Assembly: GCF_029543105.1 (NCBI RefSeq) | Contig: NZ_JARQXB010000015.1 | Location: forward strand, 1-64,000 | Source: Stenotrophomonas sp. HITSZ_GD | GTDB taxonomy: Bacteria > Pseudomonadota > Gammaproteobacteria > Xanthomonadales > Xanthomonadaceae | Reading direction: 5' to 3' | Length of the DNA: 64,000 nucleotides | Part shown: positions 18,099-28,441 of the stretch, in pieces | Layout of the letters: each line of letters starts with the position of its first letter | Numbering within the stretch: the first letter of the stretch is position 1 | Position numbers and translations under genes: made by a program | The notes under the pieces: model-generated | The model's input: only the letters and a program-made list of their open reading frames with translations | What the model was told of the DNA's origin: nothing | The model's database searches: none

Positions 18099-20462
18099 TC
18101 AGAATTCCTGCCAGTCGCTGTCGGCGACCACCGCTTCGGCTTCCTGGCGCGCCGGGCGGGCGGGCCGGGCAGCCGGTTGCGGGCGCGCCGCGCGCTCGCT
18201 CGTGCGCGGGGCCAGCGCCGGCGCCGGTTCGGCGGCCGATTCTTCCAGGCGGAAGATCGACACCGCATCGGACAGCTGGCCGGCCTGTTCTTCCATCGCG
18301 CGCGCGGCGGCGGTGGCTTCTTCCACCAACGCGGCGTTCTGCTGGGTCGTTTCGTCCATCTGGGTGATGGTCTGGTTGACCTGCTCGATGCCGGCGGACT
18401 GTTCCTGCGATGCCGCGGAAATCTCGGCCATGATGTCGGTCACGCGCTGCACCGAGGCGACGATCTCGCCCATGGTCGCGCCGGCCTTGTGCACCAGCGC
18501 CGAGCCGTCGGCGACGCGGCCGACCGAATCATCGATCAGGCCCTTGATTTCCTTGGCCGCGTTGGCCGACCGCTGCGCCAGCGTGCGCACTTCCGAGGCC
18601 ACCACCGCAAAGCCACGGCCCTGCTCGCCGGCACGCGCGGCTTCCACCGCGGCATTGAGCGCCAGGATGTTGGTCTGGAAGGCGATGCCGTCGATGACCG
18701 AAATGATCTCGGCGATCTTCTTGGAAGACTTCTCGATGTCGCCCATCGTGGTGACCACCTTGCCCACCACCTCGCCACCCTGCGAAGCCACCGTGGCCGC
18801 GCCCTGCGCCAGCTGGTTGGCCTGGCGGGCATGCTCGGCGTTCTGGCGCACGGTGGAGGTCAGTTCCTCCATCGAGGCGGCGGTTTCTTCCAGGTTGGCG
18901 GCCTGCTGTTCGGTACGGCGCGACAGGTCGCTGTTGCCGGCGGCGATCTCGCCGGCGGCCGAGTTGATCGCCACCGAGGACTGCTTGATGCGGCCAACGA
19001 TCTCCGTCAGCTGCTCGGCGGTGGCGTTGGCGTCGTCGCGCATGCGGGCGAACACGCCCTGGTAGTCGCCATGGATACGCACGGTCAGATCACCCTGCGA
19101 CAGCGCGGCCAGCAGGCGGGAGACCTGATCGATCGAAGCACCGTTGGCGTCCAGCAAGCCGTTGAGCTGCTGGGCCAGCTGCAGGAAGAAGCCTTCCTTG
19201 CCTTCGACCGCCACGCGGCCGCCCATGTCGCCAGCCGCGGCCGACTCCACGATGCGCGCCACTTCCTCTTCCACCTGCACTTCGATGCTGCGGTCGCGCC
19301 ACTCGCACACGGTGCCCACGGCCTGGCCGTCGGCGTCGCGGATCATCGAGACGATCTGCGCGATATGCGCATCGCCGTAGCGCATCTCGCGGCGCGCCGA
19401 ACCGTTCTTCTCCAGTTGGGCGACGAACTTCGGGTCCACCTCGCCGCCGTGCTCGAGCACGTTGACGTGGTGGCCGACCAGCGAGGCCTCGATGTCCAGT
19501 GCCGGCAGCGCCTGCTGGAAGTCCTCGGCGTGCTGGGCGATGACCTGGTGGATGGCCGGGTTGGTGTAGACGACCTGCAGCGAGGGATCGGTGATGATCA
19601 CGCCGGTGGAGGAGGCATCCAGCGCGGTGCGGATGCGCAGGTTCTCGGCGGCGACGGCCTGGTCGCGCTCGATGCGCTCCTTCAGGTCGCGCTGCATGCG
19701 CTGCAGCGCGCGCATCAGGTCGCCCACCTCGTCGGAGGCGGCGGTGTCGATATGGCCGTCCAGCTTGCCGGTCGCCACGTCGTTGGCGACATTCACCGCG
19801 CCGCGCATGTTGCCGACCAGCGAGCGGGCGAACAGCCAGGCCAGCAACAGGCCACCGGCGATGCCGGCCAGCACCATCACCACGGTCAGCGTGACCGAGG
19901 TGGCGTGCACGGTTTCGGCGCGGTCCTTGGCTTCCTGCGCGAGGCGGTTGTCCTCGTCGATCAGCTTGGCCAGCGAAGCCTGCGCGGCCAGGTGGGCGCT
20001 GCGCGTCTCGCCGACGAAGGTGTCCACGGCGTCGTCGGGCAGGTTGAGTTCGAGCATTTCCTCGACGCTGGCGTAGGAGGCGGCGGCCTTCTTCCAGTCG
20101 GCGACGAACTGGTTGTAGAGCTTCTTCTGCGCGTCGCTGCGCAGCAGGTGCGGATAGTCGGCGATGGTGGCGTCGATATCCTTCTTCAGCTGGACCTGGC
20201 GCGTCTTGGCGTCCTGCTTGACCGCGTCGCTGGCGCGGATCAGGCCCTGGTAGGCCGAGTTGCGGAATTCGCCGAGCATGCCGCGCAGTTCGCCGGCTTC
20301 GCGCACGCTGGCCATCGAATCGCCGGCCAGATCGCGCGTCACGTTGTTGAGGGCGGCAAGGCCGGAATAGGCGATGATGCCCTGGATCAGCATGATGACC
20401 AAGACGATGCCGAAGATCAGCATCAGCTTCGGGCCGAGTTTGAATTTGTTGATCCACTGCAT
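18099..20462 (-). CDS. Methyl-accepting chemotaxis protein with PAS and CheR tether (MCP-A)
   Basis: This 787-residue receptor has TM1 (about 10-32), a periplasmic four-helix bundle (to about 188), TM2, HAMP (about 212-264), a cytoplasmic PAS-like domain (about 272-390), a second HAMP-like segment and the MCP signalling hairpin with its tip at about 595-625 ([20 protein letters not shown]). It ends in a Pro/Ala linker and DWQEF, matching the CheR-docking pentapeptide pattern xWxxF. It may share a transcript with the OB-fold gene upstream; no sigma28 box was seen directly before it. Ligand unknown. Confidence 0.92.
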   Translation of the reverse strand: MQWINKFKLGPKLMLIFGIVLVIMLIQGIIAYSGLAALNNVTRDLAGDSMASVREAGELRGMLGEFRNSAYQGLIRASDAVKQDAKTRQVQLKKDIDATIADYPHLLRSDAQKKLYNQFVADWKKAAASYASVEEMLELNLPDDAVDTFVGETRSAHLAAQASLAKLIDEDNRLAQEAKDRAETVHATSVTLTVVMVLAGIAGGLLLAWLFARSLVGNMRGAVNVANDVATGKLDGHIDTAASDEVGDLMRALQRMQRDLKERIERDQAVAAENLRIRTALDASSTGVIITDPSLQVVYTNPAIHQVIAQHAEDFQQALPALDIEASLVGHHVNVLEHGGEVDPKFVAQLEKNGSARREMRYGDAHIAQIVSMIRDADGQAVGTVCEWRDRSIEVQVEEEVARIVESAAAGDMGGRVAVEGKEGFFLQLAQQLNGLLDANGASIDQVSRLLAALSQGDLTVRIHGDYQGVFARMRDDANATAEQLTEIVGRIKQSSVAINSAAGEIAAGNSDLSRRTEQQAANLEETAASMEELTSTVRQNAEHARQANQLAQGAATVASQGGEVVGKVVTTMGDIEKSSKKIAEIISVIDGIAFQTNILALNAAVEAARAGEQGRGFAVVASEVRTLAQRSANAAKEIKGLIDDSVGRVADGSALVHKAGATMGEIVASVQRVTDIMAEISAASQEQSAGIEQVNQTITQMDETTQQNAALVEEATAAARAMEEQAGQLSDAVSIFRLEESAAEPAPALAPRTSERAARPQPAARPARPARQEAEAVVADSDWQEF

Positions 20463-20510
20463 GTACGCGCTTCCTCTTCCTGTGACGTTGCCCGGCGGGA
20501 GGGCCAGGCA

Positions 20511-20535
20511 CCGTCCCGCGCACGGCGCGGGACGG
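20511..20535. other. Intercistronic hairpin before MCP-A
   Basis: CCGTCCCGCG (20511-20520) pairs perfectly with 20526-20535 around five bases, in the 85-base gap between the OB-fold gene and MCP-A. No T run is seen on either strand. It may partly separate expression of the two genes. Confidence 0.45.
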
Positions 20536-20547
20536 CGCGGCGGGGTA

Positions 20548-20931
20548 TTACTTGATCGTCGCCAGCTTCAGGCTGGACGGCGAGCTGACTTCGATTTCCG
20601 CGCGCGAGGCGTCGCGCTGGATCTTGCCGATCACGCAGACGTCCTTGCCTTCCAGGGTTTCCGGGGCGAAGGAGAACTTGCTGCGGTTGGCGCCGTCGAT
20701 GCGGGCCGAGAAGGTGTGGCGCGGGAACATGCCGCCCATGTACAGGAAGGTCGGCTCGCCCTCGGAGGACTGCGCGTACTTGGCCTTCTCGACCTTGCCG
20801 CACACCATGCCGTCCTTGCCGACGAAGCGGGTCGCCATTTCCGGCGGGATCATTTCTTGGGACTGGGCCAGCACGTCGGCCGACAGGGTGGCCAGGGCCA
20901 GGGCGGGAATCAGGGTGAACAGGGTTTTCAT
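20548..20931 (-). CDS. Secreted OB-fold-like protein of unknown function
   Basis: This 127-residue protein has a clear signal peptide (about 1-22, ending ADVLAQ) and one small domain. The pattern [10 protein letters not shown] ... [19 protein letters not shown] ... [31 protein letters not shown] resembles the OB-fold 'nucleic-acid-binding-like' periplasmic proteins, judged from memory of that pattern. It contains two cysteines that could form a disulfide. It sits between cheW and a receptor gene and has its own sigma28-like promoter (20981-21007), so it is made with the motility genes. Function is unknown; a periplasmic sensor or motor accessory is only a guess. Confidence 0.7.
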   Translation of the reverse strand: MKTLFTLIPALALATLSADVLAQSQEMIPPEMATRFVGKDGMVCGKVEKAKYAQSSEGEPTFLYMGGMFPRHTFSARIDGANRSKFSFAPETLEGKDVCVIGKIQRDASRAEIEVSSPSSLKLATIK

Positions 20932-20980
20932 GGGTATCTCCGAAGTGGGGAGGGGTGGCCTCGCGCGGGCCTTGAGGCAG

Positions 20981-21007
20981 CTATCGGCCCCTGCCCGGAC
21001 AACTTGA
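20981..21007 (-). promoter_or_regulatory. sigma28-like promoter of the OB-fold gene
   Basis: Minus strand: TCAAGTTG-N11-GCCGATAG, one base off the FliA -10 consensus. The gene starts 50 bases downstream. Confidence 0.72.
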
Positions 21008-21082
21008 ACGGGCGGGATGAGAACTGCGCCACAGTTCGTTCCACCGGTGGCGGCTGTGTCGGGGCATGCCCGACACGGGCCG

Positions 21083-21571
21083 TCAGGCGGCTTCTTCGGT
21101 GAGGGCTTCCTGCGGGGACAGGTCGGCGCTGTCCAGCAGCGTCTCGATGTCGAGCAGGATCAGCATGCGATCGTCCTGCGTGCCGATGCCGGAAATGAAG
21201 CGGGTGTCCACGGCGGCGCCGAACTCCGGCGTCGGGCGGATCTGCTCTTCGCTGAGCGGGATCACGTCCGAGACGCTGTCCACGACGATGCCGACCACGC
21301 GGTCCTCGACGTTGAGCACGATCATCACGGTGAAGGCGTCGTAGCGCGCTTCCTTCAGCCGCAGCTTCAGGCGCAGGTCGATGACCGGCACGATGGTGCC
21401 GCGCAGGTTGATCACGCCCTTGATGTAGTCCGGCGCGTCCGGCACGCGGGTGACCGCGTCGTAGCCGCGGATTTCCTGCACCTTGAGGATGTCCACGCCG
21501 TACTGCTCTTCGCCCAGGGCGAAGCTGAGGAATTCACCGCCGTGACCGGCGGCTGGCTTTTTGTCGTTCAT
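21083..21571 (-). CDS. cheW: Chemotaxis coupling protein CheW
   Basis: CheW links receptors to CheA. The 162-residue protein is a single CheW domain: FLSFALGEEQYGVDILKVQEIRGY, TRVPDAPDYIKGVINLRGTIVPVIDLR and GIVVDSVSDVIPL are typical. The ATG at 21571 gives the normal family N-terminus; the reading frame is open further upstream but crosses the promoter at 21618-21644. It lies within the receptor cluster and probably serves the STAS-CheY-CheA system and the receptors around it. Confidence 0.95.
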   Translation of the reverse strand: MNDKKPAAGHGGEFLSFALGEEQYGVDILKVQEIRGYDAVTRVPDAPDYIKGVINLRGTIVPVIDLRLKLRLKEARYDAFTVMIVLNVEDRVVGIVVDSVSDVIPLSEEQIRPTPEFGAAVDTRFISGIGTQDDRMLILLDIETLLDSADLSPQEALTEEAA

Positions 21572-21617
21572 CGGTGGCTCCGGGCAGGCACGGCGGAATG
21601 GCGGGGTTGCCATGCCA

Positions 21618-21644
21618 AGATCGGCCCGGGCGGCGGAATCTTTA
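21618..21644 (-). promoter_or_regulatory. sigma28-like promoter of cheW
   Basis: Minus strand: TAAAGATT-N11-GCCGATCT. Both halves are close to consensus and the cheW start lies 46 bases downstream. Confidence 0.8.
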
Positions 21645-21652
21645 GGGCGCGC

Positions 21653-22456
21653 TCAGAACACGCCGCTCTTGCGCGCGTTGCGCTGGCGGTCGATGCGGAA
21701 GATGTAGCGCTGGATATCCTCGTCGGCGCCGCGTGGCAGGTTCTCGAAGCGCGCGCCGATGCGGAAGCTTTCCACGCCGTTGGCCAGGGTCTGCCGGGCC
21801 TGGCTGCAGATCGCCAGGGCGACGGGGAAGGGCGGCTGGTCGGGCAGGCGCAGCTCGCAGCGGCGGTAGACGCGCCCGACCTCCAGCAGCGGCGCGCCGG
21901 CCGGCAGGCTCACCGCCAGCCCGCCGCCGGAGATATCGATCACCCGCAGGCGCAAGGGCTCGCGCGGGAGGGCGTCTTCGTCCTCGCCCGGGTCCGGGTC
22001 GAAGCCGATCAGGCAGGTGGGCGAATCGGTGATCGGCGTTTCCAGCCGGTAATACTCGCGGCGCTGCAGGTGGTAGATGCCGGTCGGCAGCGCCGCGCGG
22101 AAGGCCACGTGGCCCTCGTGCTCGATGCGCTCGACGTGGTCGAGCCGGAAGCGGATGCGCACGCGGTCCAGCTGGGCGAAGCACAGCAGGTGGCTGGCCT
22201 CGGCGGCGGCGCGGTTGGAGGCCTCGTTCGGGCTGCCGTCCAGCAGGATCCATTCCTCGTCTTCGTCCACCTCCAGCACCGCGCTGGGAAAGGACTGGTC
22301 GCGGCCACCGATATGCGCGCTCACCAGCGAGCGCTGGTCGATCAGCGCGCGCAGCAGGCCCCGCACCTGGCGCGGATTGCGGACGAGGTAGCGGTCCTCC
22401 CCCTCGTCCGGCTCGGTATGCGGCTGCTGCGATGCGCTGGTGTCGCCTGGAAGCAT
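21653..22456 (-). CDS. ycgR: YcgR-type PilZ protein (flagellar brake)
   Basis: This 267-residue cytoplasmic protein has an N-terminal YcgR domain (about 20-125) and a C-terminal PilZ domain with the c-di-GMP contacts RREYYR (RxxxR) and DISGGGLAV (DxSxxG). YcgR-like proteins bind c-di-GMP and act on the flagellar motor to slow it. It stands between cheW and a receptor gene and has its own sigma28-like promoter at 22517-22543, so the brake is made with the motor. The ATG at 22456 gives the family-length N-terminus; the ribosome site before it is weak. Confidence 0.88.
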   Translation of the reverse strand: MLPGDTSASQQPHTEPDEGEDRYLVRNPRQVRGLLRALIDQRSLVSAHIGGRDQSFPSAVLEVDEDEEWILLDGSPNEASNRAAAEASHLLCFAQLDRVRIRFRLDHVERIEHEGHVAFRAALPTGIYHLQRREYYRLETPITDSPTCLIGFDPDPGEDEDALPREPLRLRVIDISGGGLAVSLPAGAPLLEVGRVYRRCELRLPDQPPFPVALAICSQARQTLANGVESFRIGARFENLPRGADEDIQRYIFRIDRQRNARKSGVF

Positions 22457-22516
22457 GGGGCCCTTTGTCTTGCAGAAGCACGAACGGTCGGGGAAATCGA
22501 CCCCGGCATGGCCTCC

Positions 22517-22543
22517 ATATCGGCCAATCGGCGCGAAATTGTA
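22517..22543 (-). promoter_or_regulatory. sigma28-like promoter of the PilZ gene
   Basis: Minus strand: TACAATTT-N11-GCCGATAT, close to the FliA consensus in both halves; the PilZ start is 61 bases downstream. Confidence 0.75.
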
Positions 22544-22632
22544 GGGTAAACAGGCTTTCTTGCGTGATGGCGTAAGCGCTTCCACGCGCGACGCGGCCGC
22601 AATGCGGGCCAGGTCGCCGTCGCGCGGGGGCG

Positions 22633-22661
22633 ATGCGCCGGCCCGCGTTGCGCGGGCCGGC
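22633..22661 (-). terminator. Strong hairpin after MCP-B
   Basis: A perfect 13-bp stem (GCGCCGGCCCGCG, 22633-22645, with 22649-22661) with a 3-base loop lies nine bases past the MCP-B stop. It has no T run on the minus strand, so it may stabilise the 3' end as much as terminate. Confidence 0.6.
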
Positions 22662-22670
22662 GCCGTGGGA

Positions 22671-24857
22671 TCAGGCGGTTTCCAGCGGCTCGACGGCCTG
22701 GCGGCCCAGGCGCTGCACCAGCCGCCGCGCGTCCGCCTCTTCGGCGGCGGCCAGGCGGAACTGCGCCACGGCCTCGCGCAGCTCGCCGGCCTGCTCTTCC
22801 AGCGCACGCGCCGAGGCGGTGGCTTCCTCCACCAGCGCGGCGTTCTGCTGTGTGGTTTCGTCCATCTGGGTGATGGTCTGGTTGACCTGCTCGATGCCGG
22901 CGGACTGCTCCTGCGAGGCGGCCGAGATCTCGCTCATGATGTCGGTCACGCGCCGCACCGAGGCGACGATCTCGCTCATGGTGCCGCCGGCGTGGTGCAC
23001 CAGTGCCGACCCCTCGGCGACCTTGTCGACCGAATCGTCGATCAGGCCCTTGATCTCCTTGGCCGCGTTGGCCGACCGCTGGGCCAGCGTGCGCACTTCC
23101 GAGGCCACGACCGCGAAGCCGCGGCCCTGTTCGCCGGCACGCGCCGCTTCCACCGCGGCATTGAGCGCGAGGATGTTGGTCTGGAAGGCGATGCCGTCGA
23201 TGACCGAAATGATCTCGGCGATCTTCTTCGAGGAGGCTTCGATGCCGGTCATGGTGGCGACCACCTTGCCGACCACCTCGCCGCCCTGCGAGGCGACCGA
23301 GGCCGCGCCGAGCGCCAGCTGGTTGGCCTGGCGCGCGTGTTCGGCGTTCTGCTTCACCGTGGAGGTCAGTTCCTCCATCGAGGCGGCGGTTTCTTCCAGG
23401 TTGGCGGCCTGCTGTTCGGTGCGCCGGGAGAGGTCGCTATTGCCCTGCGCGATCTCGCTGGCGGCCAGGTTGATGCTGCCGGTGGCTTCCTGGATGCGGC
23501 CGACAATGCCGGTCAGCTGATCCACGGTGGCATCGGCATCGTCGCGCATGCGCGCGAACACGCCATGGAACTCGCCGTGCATGCGCGCGGTGAGGTCGCC
23601 CTGGGCGATGGCGCGCAGCAGGGCCGAGAGCTTGCCCAGGTTGCGGTCGTTGACGGCCATCATCGAGTTGAGGTCGCCGACCATGACGGCGAAATCGAAC
23701 TGGAAAGCCGCCTCGTCGCCACGCACCGAGAAATCGCCGGCGGCGGCGGCCTGTGCGAGGCGCTTGATCTCGTTGTTGATCGCCCGCAGGCTGTCGCGCA
23801 CGCCGTTGATGGCGGCGGTGATGACGGCCTTTTCGCCGGGCAGGGCTTCCATTTCCTGCGACAGGTCGCCGGCCGCGTAGGCCTGCGCGAGCTCCACCAC
23901 GCGCAAGGTGACGCGGATATGGTCGGCCGCCAGGCGGTTGGTGCCTTCGACCATGGTGGCGAACTCGCCGGAGAAGGCATGGCTGTCGATGCGGTAGCTG
24001 ACGCTGCCCGCATCGTGCTGGCGGGCCATCTCGTGCTGGGCTTCGATGACATCGCGCAGGCGGGCCTGCATCTCGTCCATCGCCTGCAGCATCTGCCCGA
24101 CTTCGTCGCGGCCACGATGGCCGACATGCACGTGCAGGTCGCCTTGCGACACGCCCTTGATCACCGCCAGTGCGCGGCCCACCGGCACCAGCACCGAGTT
24201 GCCGAGCAGCCAGCCCAGGCCCAGGTTGATGAGCACCAGCACGCCGCCGGCCAAGGCCATGATGCCGGTGAACACCAGCGCCTGGGATTGCGTATCGTCG
24301 ACGTAGACGCCGGTGCCGATCACCCATCCCCAGGGCTGGTAGAGCGTGTTGTAGGAGGTCTTGGCGACCGGGTCCTTCTTGCCGGGCTTGGCCCAGGTGT
24401 AATCCACGTAGCCGCCGCCGGCCTGCGCGACTTTGACGAACTCGGGGAAAATGCGCTTGCCGTCGGGGCTGAGCACATCGTTGAGCGGCTTGCCCACGAG
24501 GTCCGGCCGCGTGGGGTGCATGAGCATGTTCGGCTTTTCGTCGGTGACGTAGAAGTAATCCACGCCCTTGTTGGCCTGCAGCGTGGCCAGCGTGGCCAGG
24601 GCCTGTTGCTGGGCCTGTTCCAGCGACAATTCGCCCTTCTCGGCGCGGGCGGCGAACGATTCCACGACGCCCAGCGCCATCTGGGTCTGCGCCTTCAGCG
24701 CGGCCTGGCGCGTGTGGGTGAGGTCGAGGTACTGCATCCGCGCGGCGACGACCGCCAGGGCGACGATGCCGACCGCGACCAGGAAGGTCTGCGAGAGGAA
24801 CTTGCGCTTCAAGGGCATGTTGGCCATGGCCTGGGCGAGGGCGCTTTGCGTTTTCAT
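22671..24857 (-). CDS. Methyl-accepting chemotaxis protein with single Cache domain (MCP-B)
   Basis: This 728-residue receptor has TM1 (about 20-42), a periplasmic single-Cache (sCache_2-type) domain to about 195, recognisable by [26 protein letters not shown]-like spacing and the [13 protein letters not shown] end, TM2, HAMP repeats and the signalling hairpin. It lacks the CheR-docking pentapeptide and ends [12 protein letters not shown]. The family commonly senses small organic acids, but no ligand can be named here. The ATG at 24857 is preferred; a sigma28-like promoter lies at 24901-24927. Confidence 0.92.
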   Translation of the reverse strand: MKTQSALAQAMANMPLKRKFLSQTFLVAVGIVALAVVAARMQYLDLTHTRQAALKAQTQMALGVVESFAARAEKGELSLEQAQQQALATLATLQANKGVDYFYVTDEKPNMLMHPTRPDLVGKPLNDVLSPDGKRIFPEFVKVAQAGGGYVDYTWAKPGKKDPVAKTSYNTLYQPWGWVIGTGVYVDDTQSQALVFTGIMALAGGVLVLINLGLGWLLGNSVLVPVGRALAVIKGVSQGDLHVHVGHRGRDEVGQMLQAMDEMQARLRDVIEAQHEMARQHDAGSVSYRIDSHAFSGEFATMVEGTNRLAADHIRVTLRVVELAQAYAAGDLSQEMEALPGEKAVITAAINGVRDSLRAINNEIKRLAQAAAAGDFSVRGDEAAFQFDFAVMVGDLNSMMAVNDRNLGKLSALLRAIAQGDLTARMHGEFHGVFARMRDDADATVDQLTGIVGRIQEATGSINLAASEIAQGNSDLSRRTEQQAANLEETAASMEELTSTVKQNAEHARQANQLALGAASVASQGGEVVGKVVATMTGIEASSKKIAEIISVIDGIAFQTNILALNAAVEAARAGEQGRGFAVVASEVRTLAQRSANAAKEIKGLIDDSVDKVAEGSALVHHAGGTMSEIVASVRRVTDIMSEISAASQEQSAGIEQVNQTITQMDETTQQNAALVEEATASARALEEQAGELREAVAQFRLAAAEEADARRLVQRLGRQAVEPLETA

Positions 24858-24900
24858 CGACTCGGCTCGTTTTGCGGGAATAGGCGGATGCCTAAGCGGA

Positions 24901-24927
24901 ATAACGGCTTTGCGGGGCCAAAATTGA
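24901..24927 (-). promoter_or_regulatory. sigma28-like promoter of MCP-B
   Basis: Minus strand: TCAATTTT-N11-GCCGTTAT; one change in the -10 core. The gene starts 43 bases downstream. Confidence 0.65.
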
Positions 24928-25058
24928 GCGCTGGGTCTCAACGCGCGGTTGATGGAATTCCGCTGGGCGATTCATGGCTTGGATCGCCGGGTGTGTGTGT
25001 GCTGCCCGGGGCGGTTGGTATTTCCCTTCGAAGCATTGGCGCTGGATGTTCGGCGCGC

Positions 25059-25168
25059 GGCGAGCGGTGGCGGCCTGTGGCCGGGACACGCCGTGAACCC
25101 ATCCATGGGGGCTCGTAGGCGACATCCATGTCGCCTACGGTCCCGGCCACAGGCCGCCACCGCTCGCC
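25059..25168. repeat. Dispersed palindromic repeat, copy 2
   Basis: Perfect 29-bp inverted arms (25059-25087, 25140-25168) enclose the 52-bp core (25088-25139), which differs from copy 1 at two positions. The outer 23 bp of each arm share no sequence with copy 1 or copy 3. Confidence 0.9.
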
Positions 25169-25347
25169 CGAAAGACCACGTGAGCCGACAGAAATGCAAA
25201 AACAGGCGCCGCAGATCATCGCGCAGCGCCGTAGCTTTCGCGCATGCGCGCCGCGCTGACCAGGAAGGCAGGGCACGCATCGCCGCGCGTGCCGGGCCCG
25301 CGGCGCCTGCATTTGATTGCCGGCCCGTACACGCTGCACGTCCGGGT
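25169..25347. other. Gene-free spacer between repeat copies 2 and 3
   Basis: No gene is convincing here. A 10-bp inverted pair (CAGGCGCCGC, 25203-25212, with 25300-25309) and a nested 7-bp pair (GGCACGC near 25272, GCGTGCC near 25287) could fold into a stem. Whether it is transcribed is unknown. Confidence 0.45.
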
Positions 25348-25451
25348 GCCCGGTGGCGAACCCTTGTCGGGACCGTAGGCGACATGGATGTCGCCTACGA
25401 GCCTCCATGGATGGATTCACGGCGTGTCCCGGCAAGGGTTCGCCACCGGGC
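25348..25451. repeat. Dispersed palindromic repeat, copy 3 (inverted)
   Basis: Inverted 26-bp arms (25348-25373, 25426-25451; one mismatch, a G-U pair in RNA) enclose the core in reverse orientation (25374-25425), identical to copy 1 in complement. With copy 2 it forms an inverted pair about 200 bases apart. Confidence 0.9.
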
Positions 25452-25453
25452 GC

Positions 25454-25617
25454 CGCGCGACGAACCCCGCGAGCCGCGCCTCAGGAAGGAGGCAACCCGA
25501 TCACCGCGCGACGAACCCCGCGAGCCGCGCCCCAGGAAGGAGGCGAGCCGATCACCGCGCGACGAACCCCGCGAGCCGCGCCTCAGGAAGGAGGCACACC
25601 GATCACCGCGCGACGAA
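25454..25617. repeat. 51-bp tandem repeat, three units
   Basis: Three units begin at 25454, 25505 and 25556, each starting CGCGCGACGAACCCCGCGAG, with a fourth truncated at 25607-25617. Units differ at only a few positions. They lie between repeat copy 3 and the end of the MCP-C gene. The 51-base period keeps one frame open on the plus strand (17 residues, Arg/Pro/Glu-rich), but no start, ribosome site or known protein supports translation. Confidence 0.9.
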
Positions 25618-25639
25618 GCGAACCAAAAAAGCAGCCCCC

Positions 25640-28351
25640 TCAGCCCCGACCCGCGACCCGCAACGGCGCCTTGCGCAACGGCACCACCGGCGCGCTGGCC
25701 GGCGTCGCCGACTCGGTGCGGAAGATCGACACCGCCTCGGACAACTGGCCCGCCTGCTCCTCCATCGCCCGCGCCGCGGCGGTGGCTTCCTCCACCAGCG
25801 CAGCGTTCTGCTGCGTGGTTTCGTCCATCTGCGTGATCGTCTGGTTGACCTGCTCGATCCCCGCCGACTGCTCCTGCGAAGCCGCCGTGATCTCCGCCAT
25901 GATGTCCGTCACCCGCTGCACCGACGCCACGATCTCCCCCATCGTCGCGCCCGCCTTGTGCACCAGTGCCGAACCATCGGCCACCCGCTCGACCGAATCG
26001 TCGATCAGCCCCTTGATCTCCTTGGCCGCGTTGGCCGAACGCTGCGCCAGCGTACGCACTTCGGAAGCCACCACCGCGAACCCGCGGCCTTGCTCGCCGG
26101 CACGCGCCGCCTCCACCGCCGCGTTGAGCGCCAGGATGTTGGTCTGGAACGCGATACCGTCGATCACCGAGATGATCTCGGCGATTCTCTTCGAGGAAGC
26201 CTCGATGTCGCTCATCGTCGAGACCACCTGGCCCACCACCTCGCCACCCTGCGACGCCACCACCGCCGCCCCCTGCGCCAGCTGGTTGGCCTGGCGCGCA
26301 TGTTCGGCGTTCTGCTTCACCGTGGAGGTCAGCTCCTCCATCGACGCCGCGGTTTCTTCCAGGTTGGCAGCCTGCTGCTCGGTACGGCGCGACAGATCGC
26401 TGTTGCCCGCGGCAATCTCGCCCGCCGCCAGGTCGATGCTGCCGCTGGCGGCCTGGATGCGGCCCACGATGCCGGTGAGCTGCGCCACGGTCGCATTGGC
26501 GTTGTCACGCATCTGCGCGAACACGCCGCGGAAATCACCCTGCATGCGCGCGGTGAGGTCGCCGTGCGCGAGTGCGTCGAGCACGCCCGAAATCTGCGCG
26601 ATGCTGTGCGCGTTGGCGTCGAGCAGGCCGTTGAGCTGGCGCGCCAGCAGCAAGTAGAAGCCGCTTCGCCCCTCGGTCTGCACGCGCTGCGACAGGTCGC
26701 CATCGACCGCCGCCTGCACGATGCGCGCCACCTCGGCCTCCACCTTCGCCTCGGTGGTGCGGTCGCGCCATTCGCAGACCGCGCCGAGCAACTGGCCGCC
26801 CTCGTCGCGCACCTGCGAGATGTTCTGGTCGAAGCACACCTCGCCGAACTGCACCTGGCGACGCACCGTGCCCTCGCGCTGCAGCTGCGCGAGCACGTCC
26901 GGCGCCAACGCGCCGCCTTGCTCGAGCACCGCCAACGGCTGGCCGACCAGCGGGCGGTCGGTGTCGATGTCCGGCAGCGCGCGGCCGATCTGCTCGGCAT
27001 AGCCGTTGAGCATCGCGCGCAGCGCCGGGCTGGCGTAGATGACGGTGAGGTCCGGGTCGGTGATCAGCGTGCCGGTCGACGCGCTGTCCAGCGCGATGCG
27101 CACGCGCAGGTTCTCCGCCGCGACCGCCTGGTCGCGCTCGATGCGCTCGCGCAGGTCGCCCTGCATGCGCTGCATCGCGCGTAGCAGTTCGCCCACCTCA
27201 TCCTGGCCACCGGCCGGGATATGCCCATCGAGCTTGCCGGCGGCGATATCGCGCGCCACGCCGCAGGCGCCAGCCAGCGGCTTGCTGACCATGCGGCGCG
27301 TGGCCACGAACACCAGCGCGGCGATCAGGCCGATGGCCACCAGCGACAGGCCGAGCATCGCGGTCATCATCCGCCGCAGCGTGGCCGCCAGCGCGGTGCG
27401 CGGCTCCACGCCCACCAGCGCCCACTTCCAGCGCGGGAAGTGTTCCACGCTGACGGTGGCCGGCACCGGCGTGGCCTTGTCGCTGGCCGCGACGTCGAAC
27501 ACGCCCACCGCCGGCGCCGAGGCAGCGCTGTCGACCAGCTTGCCGAACGCCTCGCGGTCCTGCGCGCCGACCAGCGCCAGCGCATCGCCGCCTTCGCCGG
27601 CCGGGTGCACCACCAGCTTGCCGTGGGCGTCGCCGTCGGCCTGGTCGATGATGAAGAAGTAACCATCCGCGCCGATCTTCAGCCCGCGCATGCGCTCCTT
27701 CAGCGCCGCCAGCCCTTCGCTGTAGTTGACGCCCACGAACGCGATGCCCACCACCTGGCCGGTGGCATCCACCAGCGGCTGGTAGTGCGTCATGTAGTCG
27801 TTGCCGAACAGCTTGGCGCGGCCGGTGTAGGGCTTGTTCTCCAGCATCAGCGCATAGGCCGGGTGCTTGTGGTCCAGCACCGTGCCGACCACGCGCTCGC
27901 CCTTGTCGTTGGTGAGCGAGGTGGAGATGCGCACGAAATCGTCGCCGCTGCGCGAGAAGATCGTGGCCACCGCGCCGGTGCCGGCGGTGAAGCGGTCCAC
28001 GAGCTGGTCGTCGGCGCCCAGCGCCTTGCCGCCGAAGGCCAGGTTGGCGACCTCGAACTCGCCGCGCTTGAGCGGCTTGCCCCGCGCCGGGCCCGCGTCG
28101 CCCGCCGGGAACAGCGCGGTGAACCCGCCGCTCAGCCGTTCGGTGTCCTGGGTGAGCGCGCGGTCATACAGGGCGATGGTGTCCTGCATCACGTGGGTGG
28201 CGGTGGCCAGGCCCTGGCGGCTCTTGGTCTCGTAGGCACTGGCCGATTGCTCGTAGACGCGCCAGGTCAGCGTGAGCAGGACCAGCGTCACCGCAAGGGT
28301 GACCAGCAGGGAGAGACGGACGCCGATCGACAGGCGGGAGAGGATGTTCAT
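25640..28351 (-). CDS. Methyl-accepting chemotaxis protein, double-Cache-like with PAS (MCP-C)
   Basis: This 903-residue receptor has TM1 (about 8-30), a large periplasmic region (about 35-325) with a Cache3/Cache2-type arrangement ([70 protein letters not shown]), TM2 (about 330-352), HAMP, a PAS-like domain (about 425-535) and the signalling hairpin. The PAS and hairpin parts closely match MCP-A. It ends [11 protein letters not shown] without a CheR-docking pentapeptide. No sigma28 box lies directly before it, so it is probably read from the MCP-D transcript. Confidence 0.92.
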   Translation of the reverse strand: MNILSRLSIGVRLSLLVTLAVTLVLLTLTWRVYEQSASAYETKSRQGLATATHVMQDTIALYDRALTQDTERLSGGFTALFPAGDAGPARGKPLKRGEFEVANLAFGGKALGADDQLVDRFTAGTGAVATIFSRSGDDFVRISTSLTNDKGERVVGTVLDHKHPAYALMLENKPYTGRAKLFGNDYMTHYQPLVDATGQVVGIAFVGVNYSEGLAALKERMRGLKIGADGYFFIIDQADGDAHGKLVVHPAGEGGDALALVGAQDREAFGKLVDSAASAPAVGVFDVAASDKATPVPATVSVEHFPRWKWALVGVEPRTALAATLRRMMTAMLGLSLVAIGLIAALVFVATRRMVSKPLAGACGVARDIAAGKLDGHIPAGGQDEVGELLRAMQRMQGDLRERIERDQAVAAENLRVRIALDSASTGTLITDPDLTVIYASPALRAMLNGYAEQIGRALPDIDTDRPLVGQPLAVLEQGGALAPDVLAQLQREGTVRRQVQFGEVCFDQNISQVRDEGGQLLGAVCEWRDRTTEAKVEAEVARIVQAAVDGDLSQRVQTEGRSGFYLLLARQLNGLLDANAHSIAQISGVLDALAHGDLTARMQGDFRGVFAQMRDNANATVAQLTGIVGRIQAASGSIDLAAGEIAAGNSDLSRRTEQQAANLEETAASMEELTSTVKQNAEHARQANQLAQGAAVVASQGGEVVGQVVSTMSDIEASSKRIAEIISVIDGIAFQTNILALNAAVEAARAGEQGRGFAVVASEVRTLAQRSANAAKEIKGLIDDSVERVADGSALVHKAGATMGEIVASVQRVTDIMAEITAASQEQSAGIEQVNQTITQMDETTQQNAALVEEATAAARAMEEQAGQLSEAVSIFRTESATPASAPVVPLRKAPLRVAGRG

Positions 28352-28411
28352 GGCGGTGAGGGTTCCGGAAGCTCGTTCGCGTGGCTTCCGTGCCTCGCGT
28401 GGGGAAGGGAA

Positions 28412-28435
28412 GGGTGCCGGCGCGGGCCGGCACCC
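28412..28435 (-). other. Hairpin between MCP-D and MCP-C
   Basis: GGGTGCCGGC (28412-28421) pairs perfectly with 28426-28435 around four bases, six bases after the MCP-D stop on the minus strand. It lacks a T run and may allow readthrough into MCP-C. Confidence 0.5.
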
Positions 28436-28441
28436 CGTGCG

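Noticed and set aside
24938-25435. Reading frames across the palindromic repeats (peptides containing VAYEPPWM)
   Set aside because: They are translations of the dispersed repeat itself, lack ribosome sites, and occur on both strands.
25454-25617. Possible CRISPR array
   Set aside because: Units are contiguous 51-bp tandem copies without variable spacers and there are no cas genes.
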